Source of the DNA: Magnolia sinica
Taxonomy: Eukaryota > Streptophyta > Magnoliopsida > Magnoliales > Magnoliaceae
Assembly (NCBI RefSeq): GCF_029962835.1
Contig: NC_080583.1
Coordinates: forward strand, 53,485,658 to 53,549,657
DNA length: 64,000 nt
Direction: 5' to 3'
Below, in pieces: positions 47,254 through 60,200 of this stretch. Position 1 is the first letter of the stretch; each line of letters begins with the position of its first letter. The translations under genes and the position numbers were made by a program. The notes below the pieces were generated by a model, which was given only the letters and a program-made list of their open reading frames with translations, was not told where the DNA came from and made no database searches.

Positions 47254-47328
47254 ACTCTCTCGGAATCGATAATTAGGACAACTTAACAAAACCTTTAATT
47301 CAAAACTAACTCTTCATAGCGCAGCTAA
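46341..47328. other. Unassigned non-coding stretch with simple repeats
   Basis: No gene or known element recognised. It holds an (AG)n run at about 46538-46560, GAGTCA-rich degenerate sequence (46560-47030), a 44-bp direct duplication at 47107-47194 and a (CT)n microsatellite of over 40 bp at about 47210-47250. It may be the leader of the copia remnant to its left; this is unproven. Confidence 0.5.
47107..47194. repeat. 44-bp tandem duplication
   Basis: The unit beginning TCTCATATAAATTACGTCTT at 47107 recurs at 47151 with one visible base difference. Confidence 0.9.
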
Positions 47329-50300
47329 TGTAATATCCCAAAATTTTTAATACTCAAGCATTGAAAGTTCTCGAGTGTTACCATGAAATTTAATTTAGTA
47401 TATAGATATGTATGTTACCAATTTAGCCTATCATAACCTTACATCTATTCTCTAACTTAAATCTGACCATGGGGAATAATCTTCATCTATAGATCAAGTC
47501 ATTCGATCGTTGATTTTTAAGACAAGATCATCATATATCCAAGTATTCTCATGTGTCCATCATAACCAACCGTTCAGTCAATTATTCACCGCTAGATAAA
47601 GTTATCTGACCATCCATTTTAAGTTTGGACCACCAGATCATAGTAAATTAACTACCTGATCTTTACATCCGCTCGTACACGTATCGAATCAAGATGTTGA
47701 TATGTTCATCTTATTCACCACCTAGGAATATGCTTAACATACCATCAAAACTACAATTGGAAGAACTTACATATGTGAACAAGTCACTTGAATATAATGG
47801 TATACATATTCTACCTTATGATTACTCTAAAAACCCACTTTATGTTCATCCGTTTACGAAACTGACTATACATCTCCTTACATACATGGTCAGAGTAGTA
47901 ACCATCATGTCTTTCTATTTTTGACATGTCATCTGACCATCTATCATGTTGTTATATATATATATCACTTTAATTAATGAAAATTTTAACTTATTTGGTG
48001 AATAACTCTTTATCTATAATGATTTAGATGTGAGTTCTTTTGTAAGAACTGCTTAGAAATGTGCCTATAACCATGTAGAATTAATAGGTTTTCCAAAACT
48101 CTCATATTAACAATAATTACGAAAGTGTCATTAACTTACACCATTGAATTCTAGATCACATGATTCTCATGATTCGTTGGATGCGAAATTTTATACCATG
48201 ACTATGTATCATAAATTAACGATACACGTCAAATTTTAGCCCTTAAATCATTGTAAAAGTGGCCTAATTGACAAATCAGGCACATAATAGTTGATTTTGG
48301 TTCCATTGAGTAAAGCTCATGAGTAGTCGTAGTAGGATATTTTTCTTCATATGAATGACTTGGATTTTTCATTATATGGACCGAGTGTGACATTTGAGAA
48401 CCCTACCTAAGTAGGCTTTTCCTTATGCGTGAAATTATGCATTTTAGGCTTACCAACTGTAAGGCCCGTATCATTGTCTGTACCGTTCCGTAGGCTTCCG
48501 CGGTCCTCCTGGTCGAATTTCAGCAACCCGTGACCTGTAATCGGCATTTATGCATGACCCTAAGTCGTATCCTGTATATGTATTTCGACTCGACTTGAAA
48601 CTTGTACCCTAGCGACTGCACCATCGTCGCGGTTCCAACGGTGCGTCTCACGCGCCGATGCGATACCCAGGCCAGGAGTTGTGGGCTCGCATGTATTTCG
48701 AGGAGAACGCCACGCGTGCGAATCTCGAGAGAATCTCTACATTCTATCCAATCAATCAAGTCAAGTACACACCCTATCACAAGTATAAGCAACCCATCCC
48801 CTCTTTCCCTAAGTCAACTCTCATGTCACTCACACCCATCCCTCTCTCCTTACATCACCCATCACCCATCACTCCATCTCTTTTCATCCCATCACTTTTC
48901 TCTCTCTCATTTCTCTCTTCACTCTCAAGCTCCCAATCTTCCCAAGCTAAATCCAAGTGTGGCCCACTTCCCTACCCCAATCTCCTATCTTAGCCGTCCA
49001 ATCTTCATCATCCTCCATCAAGATCAAAGTCAAGGAGCCTATGAGTTCAAGGGACCAAGAAAAAGGCCAATAGGTGGGTGATCCATTGTTGATTTTTATT
49101 TTAAGGGCCCACTTGTTGTGAGACCCACTTGATGTATGCATTATATAAGGGAGGGTCCAATAGTGGTAGGGTCCCTCTCCTTCACGTCTCTCTCTCTCTC
49201 TCCCTTTTTCCCTTCTATGGCCCACCATGATGAATGGATTAGGTCCATATCGTTCGGCCACGTGGACGATGGAAATCCCACTGTAATGTATCATCCACAC
49301 CATCTAATGGACGAGCCTGGATGCAGGGAAGGCACAAATATCAGCCCTATCCATTGGGTCTGGACAGTGGGAAAACACAAATATCAGTTTAATCCGACAC
49401 TTGTGGCCCACCCATGTGGAACCACCATATATATATATATATATCATATCCAGACCGTCTAGGGCATCCAGCAGCCCTGGATGGCTATTCAGCTGCTGAT
49501 GTGACGTCATCTAGGTCTGTGGGTCCCACATATGATGTATGTATATCCTCACCATCGGTCCATCTAGTGGGAACCACCTTTGATAATCAGACCATCCATC
49601 TAGACGTTCAGGGGCTAGATGATGGACTCTGGACGTTATAAGGGTCTGTCCTTTTAAATAATATATATATATATATGATATGTATATATATGTGGTGGGC
49701 CCCACGTGGGACCCACCTGTCTAGTAATAAATTGGCTGGGGTAGCTTCACTAGCAGCAATACATCTGTTGTATTGAAGGACCGATCATGACATATGTGTC
49801 ATATCCTAACCGTCCGTCCACCCATCTGATGGTGGACCCCACCATGATGTCAATGTTTTATCTAGACTATCCATCAGGGACGGTGCGACCTGACGCATGT
49901 GGGTCTTGATCCACACCGTCCACCCTTATAAAAAAATCAAGCAGATTCAAATGTCAGGTGGGGCCTACCGTGCTGTATCTAGCACGTGGGACCACCATGG
50001 TGTATGTGTTTCCTTCACATCGTCTAGCTGAGGATGGTGTGTCCCATTGTGACATATGTGTTTCATCCTTACCGTCCATCAGTGGGCCCCATGACGTCAG
50101 TGGTTTTGTGGGGCCTGCTAATGTATGTGTTACATCCAAGCCATCCATCCATTTGGCAAGCTCATGTTAAGGCTTGGGACAAAAAAAATGAAGTAGATCT
50201 GATGATCAGGTGGACTACACCGTAGAAAACAGTGTAGAGTGAACGTCCACCATTGAAACCCTTTTTGGGGTCACGGAAGTTTGGATCAATATGAAATTTA

Positions 50301-53300
50301 TTTTTCCTCTTTATCCAGGTCTTTGTGACCTTATGATCAGGTCGGACAGAAAATAAAATGATGGGCCCCATGAATTTAAATGGTGAAAATCATTATCTCC
50401 ACTGTTGTTTGTGGTATGGTCCAGATGATCTTTCGATGGGATTCATTTTTGGAAATACTCCAAAATGACCTCTAATTGATGTATGGGCCCTACCTTGATG
50501 TGATGAATATTGGGCTCATATGAGAGGCCCTTTATAATGTATTTGAGGCCCAGATATGAGGTCCATTGTGGCATGCTTTGAGGCCCGTGTTTGAGTCCCA
50601 CTATGATGTGTTTTGAGGCCCATGTGAGGAGGCCCATTGTGATGTAATTGTGGCCCACGTCGTGTATGCGAGCCATGTGTGAGGCCCAAAATGATTTATA
50701 TATGGCCCATTGGCGAGGCCCATTGCGATGTATTTGTGACCTTTGAGTTAGGCCTATCGTGATGCATGTTGGGCCCTTGTGTGAGGCCATGGGCCCACTA
50801 TATGTTAGGTTCTATGTGGACCACTCCTTGGGAGCGATGTTGGTTAAATGTCCACATTGACGGGCAATAGTGATTAAATGTCTACACTATGACCTTCCCT
50901 TAGGCCCTTATTAGGCTCATTCTTATCCTTCTCTAAATGGGTTGACCCTAATTATTGGGCCCCATTGATATGTGCATGACCCATCTATTCATATTGGGGT
51001 AACCCTTAATGTTGGGCCCCCATCGGTCGTCAGTAGGATTGTTCTAATTTGGAGTCCATCTATGGACCCCACCTTGCTTATAGGCTAATTATCGATGCCA
51101 ATTATTAATGTCGATTATTGATACCGATTGTGAGAATGTGATATCATAGTATCATGATACATGCTCATATGCATCAGTATGCTTGTGATAAGATGTGGGT
51201 TGATCATTGCATATGTCATTGGGCAGGTTGTTCGTGGGACTCTCTAATAGGCGAAGTTGTCCCACATAAGCGCACGATATGCACAGGATTGATACATGAT
51301 TGGACTGTGTGACTCATGCATCTTGCATTGTGTGATATGATTGTTGTACGCCCTAACGACATCAGGGCCGTAACCTCCACAGGCATATCGTGGATGGTAA
51401 GATTGGACACCGAAAATACTGTTCTAACATCGGGGCACTATAGATGTCCTTGGGTGAAAATTCCTAAACCTGATGGTACCAGAGGATGACTCCAACGTCG
51501 AGACCGAGTGGATACATGAGCGCACAAGGGTCGTATACCATTAGACCGCGTCTCTCACTGTGTCGTGGTCGGTTGGAAAGGGGTGTAGCCTTATCCGCTT
51601 GAGGGTAGGGGCAATACTAGGCTAAGTCTGACCAGCTTGTAAATGGGTCTGCTATCGACAGGCCAGGCTGATATTGGTAGGTAGATAGTGAGGTCTCTTC
51701 CACTTGCATAGTTGTGCGTCCAGTGGGCGATGATGTGGTGTAGAGTGTACTAGACCCCGGTGATTATGCAGAGGAATCGTACTGATATATGGTGCAAATT
51801 GGTATGCTTGAGCTGCATTTTATTCATGACATTGGCTATGTAGGCATTGCATCATATAGCCTTGGTATGGCCGATAGCATTCATGCCTTGCATTGTATAA
51901 CCTTGGTACGACTGATGACATTCATGGACTTACCGATATTTCTGCATTACTCTGATATTGCAAACTTATATTTCTACCATATGCACAATCTTTCACCACC
52001 TTCTAAGTTTTATATAAGCTTATGCATGACCGTTGCGTGCAGGTGACGCTAGACAGTAGCTGTTTAGGAGCAGGAGCGTGTTGCAGAGCTTCTAGAATTT
52101 TAGCTTTATTATCATTATATTTCCCTTTATACACATTGTACCTTAAAGTTCTTGATTATAATGGATATGTAGTGATGTTTCTTGTGGTTGTTATTGTGAG
52201 TTATACTTATAGTTATGCTTATTACGAGTCAAATTTATGTTAAAAATCCTCCTTGTAGGATCCCAAGATCGGAACCTGTTGTATGGGTGCTGGGAGCCGA
52301 GAATGGGGTACTACGGAGGCTGTCAGTGTCGGATTCTGCAATCGAAAATTTTGCAATCCCGGTTTCCGAGTTTGGGGCGTGACACCAACTCTTTCTAAAT
52401 CTGGACCTTCTGATTGACCCACTTTACACCGTCAATCGTAAATCAAATTTTGACCACACTTTGACCTCATATAAATACAAAATCATACAAAATTTAGACC
52501 CTAATCTATGATCCTACACCATTGAATAATGATCACCATTAGTCAATTTCGAGAGCGACATGTGTTTTCACTCTGTATGAGTTGGCTTTTGATCATTTCT
52601 TTTTATTTTTATTGAGTTAGCCTAATGCAAATATTCTATTTTATTAAATTAGTTTGTTCCTACTTTTCTCTTTTATTAGGTTAGCCTTGTGCTACTTCCC
52701 TTATTTTATGGCTTTGACATATGTCTTGGAATTCAAAACTCTCATGTTTTGACCTATTTTCCTATTGATGCAAGTGATGTATTAAAGGTTTTACAACTAG
52801 TGACTTATATGTATTTATCGTGGACGTAATGCACTCTGGTTAGTGACCATCTTGGTTTATGCATAAATCATCGGATTTGATTAGTGGTGCACAAATCGAT
52901 ATAAGTAATTTACAATGCATGTTACATCACTTTTCTGGGATTGTATGTCGTAAATAGTCGCTCCATGAACAAATCGTATTATGTAATTCATCCGATCCAT
53001 GTGTTGTACTGTCTCGAGGTGTTCATGTAAATCCCCAATAGTGTCGGACACACCGATGAATCTTTGTAGTTATGAGATACGGAGAAAGTTAGATTTTTAT
53101 GAATTATATTTCACAATGTGGTGGTCACTATATATGATGAGCCACACACACTATGCTAGGCATGCATTCATGTAGGTTGGTTATGTATACTATACTCTTC
53201 GTAGAGGTGTAGTACGGAAAGTATTGAAACTTTTATATTATCTTACTTTAACAAATTACTTGAATTATGTTAATCTTGAAGGATAACCATCACTATGAAT

Positions 53301-53708
53301 AAGGCGTTGATCCTCTCCAACCATATAGATGATGAAGGTGATGCACAGGTTGAAGATATGGGCAATGCATGTTCTCTCTGTGAAAGACTACGAGTGACGT
53401 GGGATTATGTTGTTGATGTTTTTATTTTAATTTAGCTTTATTTACGTTTCATGCTGCGAATTTGAATATTTGTAATAAGCTCCCACCTAAGTGAGTATTA
53501 AATGATTAGTTAAACTTTTATGTTTAAAGGGAATAAGAATTATAATATAGTTGGTTCTATTCTCGTGAATTGGGGTACCTTCATAAATGTGATATGAATT
53601 AAAAAGAAAAAATGTGTAATTATGAATTATTCATTCATTCATTTCACTAACACTCAAAATTCTTAGGCATGAGTATATACTCGGGCCATGAAAACTTGAG
53701 GCGTTACA
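47329..53708. mobile_element. LTR-like repeat E, copy 2, interrupted by copy B
   Basis: Starts TGTAATATCCC and ends CTTGAGGCGTTACA. The flanks GCTAA (47324-47328) and ACTAG (53709-53713) share only three of five bases, so the duplication is decayed or doubtful. Without B (48458-52384 plus one CCAAC) it is about 2.45 kb. TG...CA ends and the lack of coding capacity fit a solo LTR. The last 400 bp, absent from copy 1, are seen only here. Confidence 0.72.
48458..52384. mobile_element. Giant solo LTR, copy B (3.93 kb)
   Basis: Begins TGTAAGGCCCGTATC and ends TTGGGGCGTGACA, with a perfect CCAAC duplication (48453-48457, 52385-52389). Removing it joins E copy 2 exactly as in copy 1. It is colinear with A but about 2.1 kb shorter: fewer GTGGGCCCACC units and an almost complete loss of the minisatellite. 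A TATA-like TATATAAG is at 49142-49149, followed by a CT-rich leader (49180-49215). No coding sequence is supported. Confidence 0.9.
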
Positions 53709-55899
53709 ACTAGAGCCTTGAACGTTCACTTTTGTGACTTTTCATAGCAATGGGAAGACCATTCTTGATCCACAACAAATTTAAGTATTAGATGTTGAAT
53801 TGTATAAACATACACATTACATACCTCATGTGCATGGTGTGCTTGGATTTGAACTATTGAATTCATTGAGATTGCTTGAGATCCGCTTTTATTTTCATAA
53901 CATTCATCCATTACTTTATTTGGAATTATTTTTAGATGAATGACCGATTGGTGATGCATGGTTGATTTGTTCACTGGCATGCATGGTTGATTTTCCACTT
54001 TGTTGTACTAGTTAGTTAAGCATAGTTGATTTAAGATAGGTTCCCAATATTTTTTATTGAGCATGGTTGATTTGTTCGGTTGGATTGGTGATGCATGGTT
54101 TATTTACTCACCAGTGTTCATGATCGATTTATCGCCTCATCGGACTGGTCAAGTAAGCACGATTGATTTGCGACAAGTTCCTAATATCTAGAGCCATACA
54201 AGATCCTTTATTATACACATCGTCCCGAACTGATTAAGTGACAATGGTTGATTTGCGACATGATCCTAATGTCTAGAGTCATGCAATATCATGGACATGT
54301 GAAATTATGTACACACCTCTCTCTACCGGTTAGGTGAGCATGCTTGATTTGCAATAAATTTTTTATGTTCTAGGGTATGCAAGTTCGTGGACATCTGTTA
54401 ATTTAATTTTACCATACATTCATTATAGCATACATGACATCATGATAATCATGTTTCATTTATGATAACTCTGTAAGTAATCCAATTCATGACATTACAC
54501 TATTAGTACAAGGTCAACTTCACCTAATGTGGAATAGGATCATATTGTATATCAACTAAAATTTTCATTGTGATGAATATGATCTTACTGGGCATCTAAC
54601 TCACCTAATTAAACACTACATGCAAGTTTCTAGAAAGAAGGAGACGGAGACAAAGCAGAGTACGTAGACGATTAATTTTACTAAAGCATTGTCAATAAAT
54701 TAAGATGATTTATTTTATTTTGTGAATTCGATGTTATAAAATACTTAGTGAAGTTTTTCTTTCGGTAGAGAACCTAGTAGAAATAGCTAGACTCGAATTA
54801 TAAATTTAAATTTAAGTTGAGTGAAATTAAAGTTAACGAAGATTTATTTGACTTTAGTATAAATATGTGATGTGTGGATTGAGTTACAAGGAATCAATGC
54901 TCAAATATTAATTCACAGCTTAAAATTCAGAATTAAGATCACTGTACTCAGGTTTTTAATTTCAGCGCATGACAGCTGGGACACCGAAAATACTACAAGT
55001 GGTAAATACAGGAAGACTCCAGATTGATTGAAAGTGGACGCATGCATAGACAAGAACTCAATGGCCCCTTAATAGACATTTCTCTCACCCCTTTTGCGGG
55101 TCGCAAGTGAAGATGCGACTTTTATTTATATGTGTTTCCATCGTCAAGGTAAAGCATCCTTGTTAAAGGGAGAGGACAAAAACAAAAGTTGGGCCACAGC
55201 TTCTTACTTTGTTATAGGAAGTTGATAGCCATGTGCACATCGCTTTCGTTAGGCAGCCCCAACTCAATTAAATATCAAACCAAAGTTTTATCATGTAGTT
55301 AAAAAATAAAAAATAATAATAAAAAGAAAGAAAAGAAAAAGAAGGAAAGAAAAAATAAGGCAAGGAACCCAATGCTTTGGACGACCCTACTTCAACTTTC
55401 GAATTGTCATCGGCCGCCCACATCTTGATTGGCGAAGGGACGTCATCCTATTTCCTAGCTGAGCGTGTTTCTGCAACACTCTACCATACTATAGCAAAAA
55501 AGTGAAAAGAGGTGCGGTATGCATCTAACAGAGTAGGTGACGGTCTTTATCTGGAGGAATCATGCGCCACCGTACTACAAATAAAGTTTTAATAGGTTTG
55601 CTACCTCCACACTCGTGGAGAGTCAGACTTACAATCCACATGCATGCAACTGTATAAATATGAAATACGTGTGAGATCTGAGCTCTCTGTAATATTCAAG
55701 ATAATGCTTTCATCATTTGACTAAAAAAATAGGTCAATTTTACTGGTCGGATGCGTCACAACTTAAAGGTAAATTGACAGTTACCTGCCCTACATTTTTA
55801 GATTTTATGGCCCACGTGATGTGTTAAATGACCTGAGTTTTTACGCCAGGATATCTGAACGGTGTAGCTTACCTAATAAATTGATCTAAATACACAAAT
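53709..55899. other. Unassigned AT-rich stretch
   Basis: No recognisable gene. 53930-54380 is a degenerate repeat (separate entry). 55295-55365 is an A/G-rich low-complexity run. ORFs are short and lack motifs. TGACAGCTGGGACACC (about 54968-54983) might be the edge of an LTR, but I cannot pair it with another end. Confidence 0.5.
53930..54380. repeat. Degenerate GGTTGATTTGC tandem repeat
   Basis: GGTTGATTT-type cores occur at about 53957, 53985, 54021, 54065, 54146, 54247 and 54343. The last three are roughly 100 bp apart and share a longer unit: GATTTGCGACAAGTTCCTAA, then TCTAGAGCCAT. It is non-coding. Confidence 0.7.
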
Positions 55900-56593
55900 G
55901 TATCACGCACTGGCAAAATGTGTACGATCCCCGCGCACACTACAAGAATAAAGAGCAAAGATGGCACAAAGGAACGAAAAGAAAAAGCAAAAGAGACCGA
56001 GGGAGAAGGGAATCGATACAGTCGCTGTATGCTATGCTCCAATACAAGAGACGACCGAGTAATATGGACCTCAAACGGAAGATAATCATCTATAAGAGTA
56101 TCGTTGGGTCTATGATTTGCACATGTTGATGATGTACGATGGAATCACATGTTGTCCTAATATTGTAGAATTAAGACATCCTATATGAATTAATAATGAA
56201 TATTTAATGCTTTAATTTTAAAGGCATAATTGATTGGGAAGATATTTTCATTGCCATAATTTTAATGAGAATGAATTTTAGTCTTCCGCACCTTGTATCT
56301 TTAAGAGAATATTTAATGATACTAGGATTTTTTTTCTTATTTAGGTGAGGGAACCAAGACATTTATATACAAAGAGAGCCACGCAAGCTTACCTATCATA
56401 CTTTTCTCCTCTTAAGTCTCCACACCGTAGATTTAATAACTGTGTATTGGGACTACTGTTCAAGTATCTCACCCCAAACATATCTGTAATGATTACAACT
56501 GTAGTGGAGCCCATTATATCGCTCAATCTAAATAATTCAATGGTTAGAACAAAACTGATTATTATGTGTGGCTTACCTATTAAGAGTCTTATA
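55900..56593 (-). repeat. Probable 3' LTR of the right-hand copia remnant
   Basis: On the minus strand it begins TATAAGACTCTTAATAGG directly after a polypurine-like AGTGGGAGAA. That CCAGTGGGAGAAT context is the usual 3' end of many plant copia elements. The far end is not defined, and 55900 is an estimate. No second LTR copy is available for comparison. Confidence 0.45.
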
Positions 56594-57102
56594 TTCTCCC
56601 ACTGGGGCTACACTGACCTCTAAAAGAAAACAAAATATTTTATTTTATTTTATGAAAAGCATTTCATAAAACACATTTGCTTGAAAGCTCTTAATGAGCG
56701 TCCTACTGAATTTCAAAATAAAACTATTGAATAATTATGAGCAACGCTTGTCAGATATGGTCCATTGAGACCACTGATGTTGGATCATGGTAGTCAAAAC
56801 AATATTTAATTTTTTCGAAGTGCAACAAATCACGGTCGTGAATAACAATAGCCTTAATGACCTAGATTAAGGATATGGGTTGTGGTATGAAGATTACACG
56901 TCCAATGTGATCACATGTGCCTATCTTCAAGTGGTCTTACTAAATGTATATTCTAGATACAAATCAAATCTTGTTTACTCAAAACTGAATGTACACACTG
57001 AAGGAGAAGCAAGATATAAACTGAATAACAAAATCATCAATGCATGTAAAGGAGATCTCTAAAATATCTATATATAATCAGATCAAAACTGAAAATTTCC
57101 CA
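56594..57102 (-). other. Copia 3' non-coding region and polypurine tract
   Basis: Lies between the pol end at about 57103 and the presumed LTR. Polypurine-like AGTGGGAGAA (minus) at 56594-56603. No ORF is supported. Confidence 0.5.
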
Positions 57103-58278
57103 TTACCCAAATACTTCATTGGGATATAAAATGCCCATAAATGTCACATGTTCTTTAAAGAGCGTGATAGGAAGGCTATCATTTGCCTTGTGCCAACAAG
57201 TTATACAGATACTTGACGATTTTAAACTCTCTCATTCACAACAAGGTACTTAATGTCAATATGCTTTGACTTCGATGAATGCTTGCTATTGTTGGAAAAG
57301 TTAATTGCAACTGAACTATAACAATAGATTTTTAATGGTTTCAAGATCATCTACACGATTCGTAAACTAGAGAAAAAACTCTAAAGTCAAATCGTCTGAC
57401 TCATGGCTTCATGATAAGCTACATACTCTGCTTCAATTGTGGAAGATGTCGTAATCGACTGTTTCACACTCTTCTATGATAGGGCTCCACCAACCATCAT
57501 GAATACGTAGCCCGATGTGAACTTCTTACTATCAAGATAGCGTGCAAAATCTGCATCTGTAAATCCAACCAGCTCCAAATAGTTAGATCTCATATACATG
57601 AGTGTGAAGTCCTTTGTCGTTTGTAGGTAGCGCGATACTTTCTTAACAACTATCCAATATTTCATCCCTGTATTGCTAAGGTACCTACACAACATTCCAA
57701 TCACAAAAGCAATATCCGGGCACATACAAGCCTGAGTATACATGATACTCCCCACTACTGACGCATATGAAATATCTTTTATCTTGTCCTTTTCTAGGTC
57801 ATTCTTAAGATACTGAAATTGGCCAAACTCATCAACTTGTATAATAGGTGTTTGTTCAGGAGCACAACCTTGCATGTTAAACATTTCGAGAACCTTACTA
57901 AGATAGGCCCTCTACGATAGGCCAAGTAGTCCACGTGATTTGTTTCGGCTAATCTAAATGTCGATGACAAAGGATGCATAACTAAGATATTTCATCTCAA
58001 AGTTTTGATATTGAAATTTCTTAGTCTCGCACAACAATTCAATATTACCACTGGCCAACAAAATGTCATCAACATACAAGACTACAATAACAAACTTACT
58101 CCCACTGACTTTCACATACACACTCATCTACAATGTTTTCAATGAAATCATATGACAAAACAACTTCATGAAACTTTAGGTAGTATTGCCGTGATACTTG
58201 TTTTAATACATAAATAGACTTCTTAAACTTGTAGAGCAGATGTTCTGATCATTTAACTTTGAAATTTTCTAACTACAA

Positions 58279-58346
<68 letters not shown>

Positions 58347-58603
58347 GAAGTAATATAAATTAAGAAACACAATTTTCACGTCCATTTGATGTAGTGCTAG
58401 ATCCATATGACCACAAGAGATATAATGATCCGAAATGAGTCTTTCTTAGACACGGGGGAAAAGATCTCCTTAAATTCAATGCCCTCACGTTGACTAAAAT
58501 CCTTTGCAATTAGTCTGGCTTTATACCTTTTGATATTTCCCTTAAAGTTTTGTTTACTTTTGAACACCCACTTACAACCAATCAGCATAGTCTCTTCAGT
58601 CAA
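57103..58603 (-). pseudogene. pol: Ty1/copia RT and RNase H (right-hand element)
   Basis: On the minus strand: GCKWVFKSKQNFKGNIKRYK, ARLIAKDFSQREGIEF and FSPVSKKDSFRI (58603-58397). After the (AT)n interruption, the catalytic LYVDDILLASG lies at about 58050-58080. RT connection and RNase H follow (57884-57474) with SYASVVGSIMYTQACMCPDI and GFTDADFARYLDSKKFTSGY. More decayed reading leads to the STIEAEYVAY-type motif, SKHIDIKY and the end at about 57103. YVDD and the RNase H first D are intact, but several stops and frameshifts separate the pieces. The lineage differs from the Sirevirus-like tandem on the left. Confidence 0.88.
58281..58344. repeat. (TA)n microsatellite inside copia RT
   Basis: Sixty-four bases of almost perfect TA repeat, interrupting the RT reading frame between the FSPVSKKDS region and YVDD. 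Confidence 0.95.
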
Positions 58604-58687
58604 TTCAATAAGATCTCAGGTTTTGTTATCCATCATATATTTCAATTCATCCTTTATGACATCGAATTAATGAGAAGAATTTGCACT

Positions 58688-58867
58688 TTATTTGACTTGT
58701 GAAAAAGATATAGGATTTTTTTCAACCCCAATATTAAATTCATGGTCCTGCAAATAGATGTTATAATTGAATCGCAATCTTTTCTCTTTACATGATCGTC
58801 TTAAGGGCTCATTATTCTGAATTGAATTTTCTATTTCCTCATCAGTGGGTTGTATTTGAGGCTGTAC
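58688..58867 (-). pseudogene. pol: Copia linker between integrase and RT
   Basis: ORF with YVQPQIQPTDEEIENS and RRSCKEKRLRFNYN, typical of the variable linker with an R-R-S motif before RT. It begins at the MITE border (58868-58875 is the target duplication). Confidence 0.7.
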
Positions 58868-58875
58868 ATAGTCAT

Positions 58876-59478
58876 TAGAGCTATACACGAATCGAGTAGC
58901 TTGGTTAGCTTGCTTGACTCGACTCGAAAAAGCTCGATTCGACTCGGTTTGAAGCTGAGTTTGAGCACAGTCAAGCTGATTTTTTGAGCTCGAAAAAATT
59001 CTAAGGTGAGTTCAAGCTTTCCCGAGCTCAACTCGACTTGGATCGAACCCCAACTCGAATCGAACTAAGATTGAACCAGTTCAGTGACTTGGTTATTTTG
59101 ATATTGATGTTGCTCAATAAGTGTTTGATGAAAGATTCAATGAAGTGTCGACTGATGGCGAGGAAGGTATGGATATGAAACAAATACCGTTGTATCTTGA
59201 TTTTTATGTTTCCTACTGAGTGTTTGATGAAATACCTGTAAACCGATGCTGCTGTTTTACATTCCGTGAGAAATTGAAGTTGCACTCTATGTGTCTAAGA
59301 AAATGCCGCAAAGGCTCGATCTTGGCTCAAATTGGCTCGAGCTGCTGACCAAACTGAGCCGAACCGGCTAGTCAGGCTCAAGGATCGAGCCGAACTGAGT
59401 TTGAGCTAGGGTTAGCTAGTGGCTAAGCCGAGTCGAGCTGTGCCAAGCTCGACTCAATTTAACTTGTGTACACCTCTA
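58876..59478. mobile_element. hAT-type MITE, copy 2 (603 bp)
   Basis: Ends TAGAGCTATACACG and GTGTACACCTCTA, flanked by ATAGTCAT (58868-58875) and ATGGTCAT (59479-59486), seven of eight bases alike. It is colinear with 45142-45774, including subterminal AGCTCGACTCGA-like motifs and the AT-rich centre. It interrupts the copia pol between integrase and RT. ORFs within it are spurious. Confidence 0.88.
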
Positions 59479-59486
59479 ATGGTCAT

Positions 59487-60062
59487 CCATAGGGATCTCA
59501 GGATTTGCTGCTGGACGGATGACCATACTAGTTTAAATGATTGTGGTAGGATCTCGGGATCTTCCTCAAACACAACATTTCTTAAGTTCATGCTCCTACT
59601 ACCCTTAGCATTATTAATAAATGTATCATTCGCAGTCTCAAAAAATCTCATGGAATAGATTGGAGAATAAAATCTAAAGCCTTTTGATCTTTCTAAGTAT
59701 CCTATAAAAAAAAAGAAACTAAACATTATAAGGTCAAGCTTTCTTTCGTGCGGGCTATACGGTCTGGCTTCTACAAGACAACCTCATATATGAAAGTATC
59801 GTAATTTTGGCTTTTGCCTTGTCCACAATTCATACAGAGTTTTTAGTATAGCCTTACTTCAGACTCTATTTAAGATATGCACAACTGTTTTCAATGCATC
59901 ATCCCATAAAAATTCTAACAATATTGAATTATTAATCATAAACCGCACCACGTCCTTTAGGGTGCGATTATGCCTTTCCATTATACCATTCTGCTCTGGG
60001 GTAATTGGCATGGTGTACTAGGTGATGATGCCACAATCTTGTAGGTATCTAGCGAACGGCCC
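59487..60062 (-). pseudogene. pol: Ty1/copia integrase C-terminal half (right-hand element)
   Basis: Minus-strand reading from 60062: ARYLQDCGI, then the catalytic-glutamate context PEQNGIMERHNRTLKDVVRF, FLWDDALKTVVHILNRV, LYELWTRQKPKLRYFHI and FIGYLERSKGFRFYSP. Stops interrupt at least twice. The N-terminal part with the two catalytic aspartates is missing: at about 60062 the sequence switches to gypsy gag-leader. The MITE follows at 59486. Confidence 0.88.
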
Positions 60063-60200
60063 TGGATCACGCCTAGATTCGTCATACCTTTTGTAGTACT
60101 CACCACACTTCAGTCTTCTTCGGCATCTCATAAAGATCAGCTCAAGATCGACTTAACATCTCAAGAGACGTTGACTATTTTCACGAACCCACTTAGGCAT
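60063..60200 (-). pseudogene. gag: Ty3/gypsy gag start (fragment)
   Basis: A start at 60200 (minus) reads MPKWVRENSQRLLR, resembling the start of some plant gypsy Gag proteins, followed quickly by a stop. It lies about 260 bp downstream of the primer binding site and is cut at about 60062 by copia sequence. It belongs to the element whose LTR is at 60487-62257. Confidence 0.5.

Noticed and set aside
48602..49081. 159-residue plus-strand ORF
   Set aside because: It covers the GC-rich start and CT-rich leader of copy B. The same region in A and D is broken, so there is no sign of protein conservation.
55920..56129. Lys/Arg-rich 69-residue ORF
   Set aside because: No motif or conserved start, and it lies in a probable copia LTR or flank; basic composition comes from purine-rich sequence.
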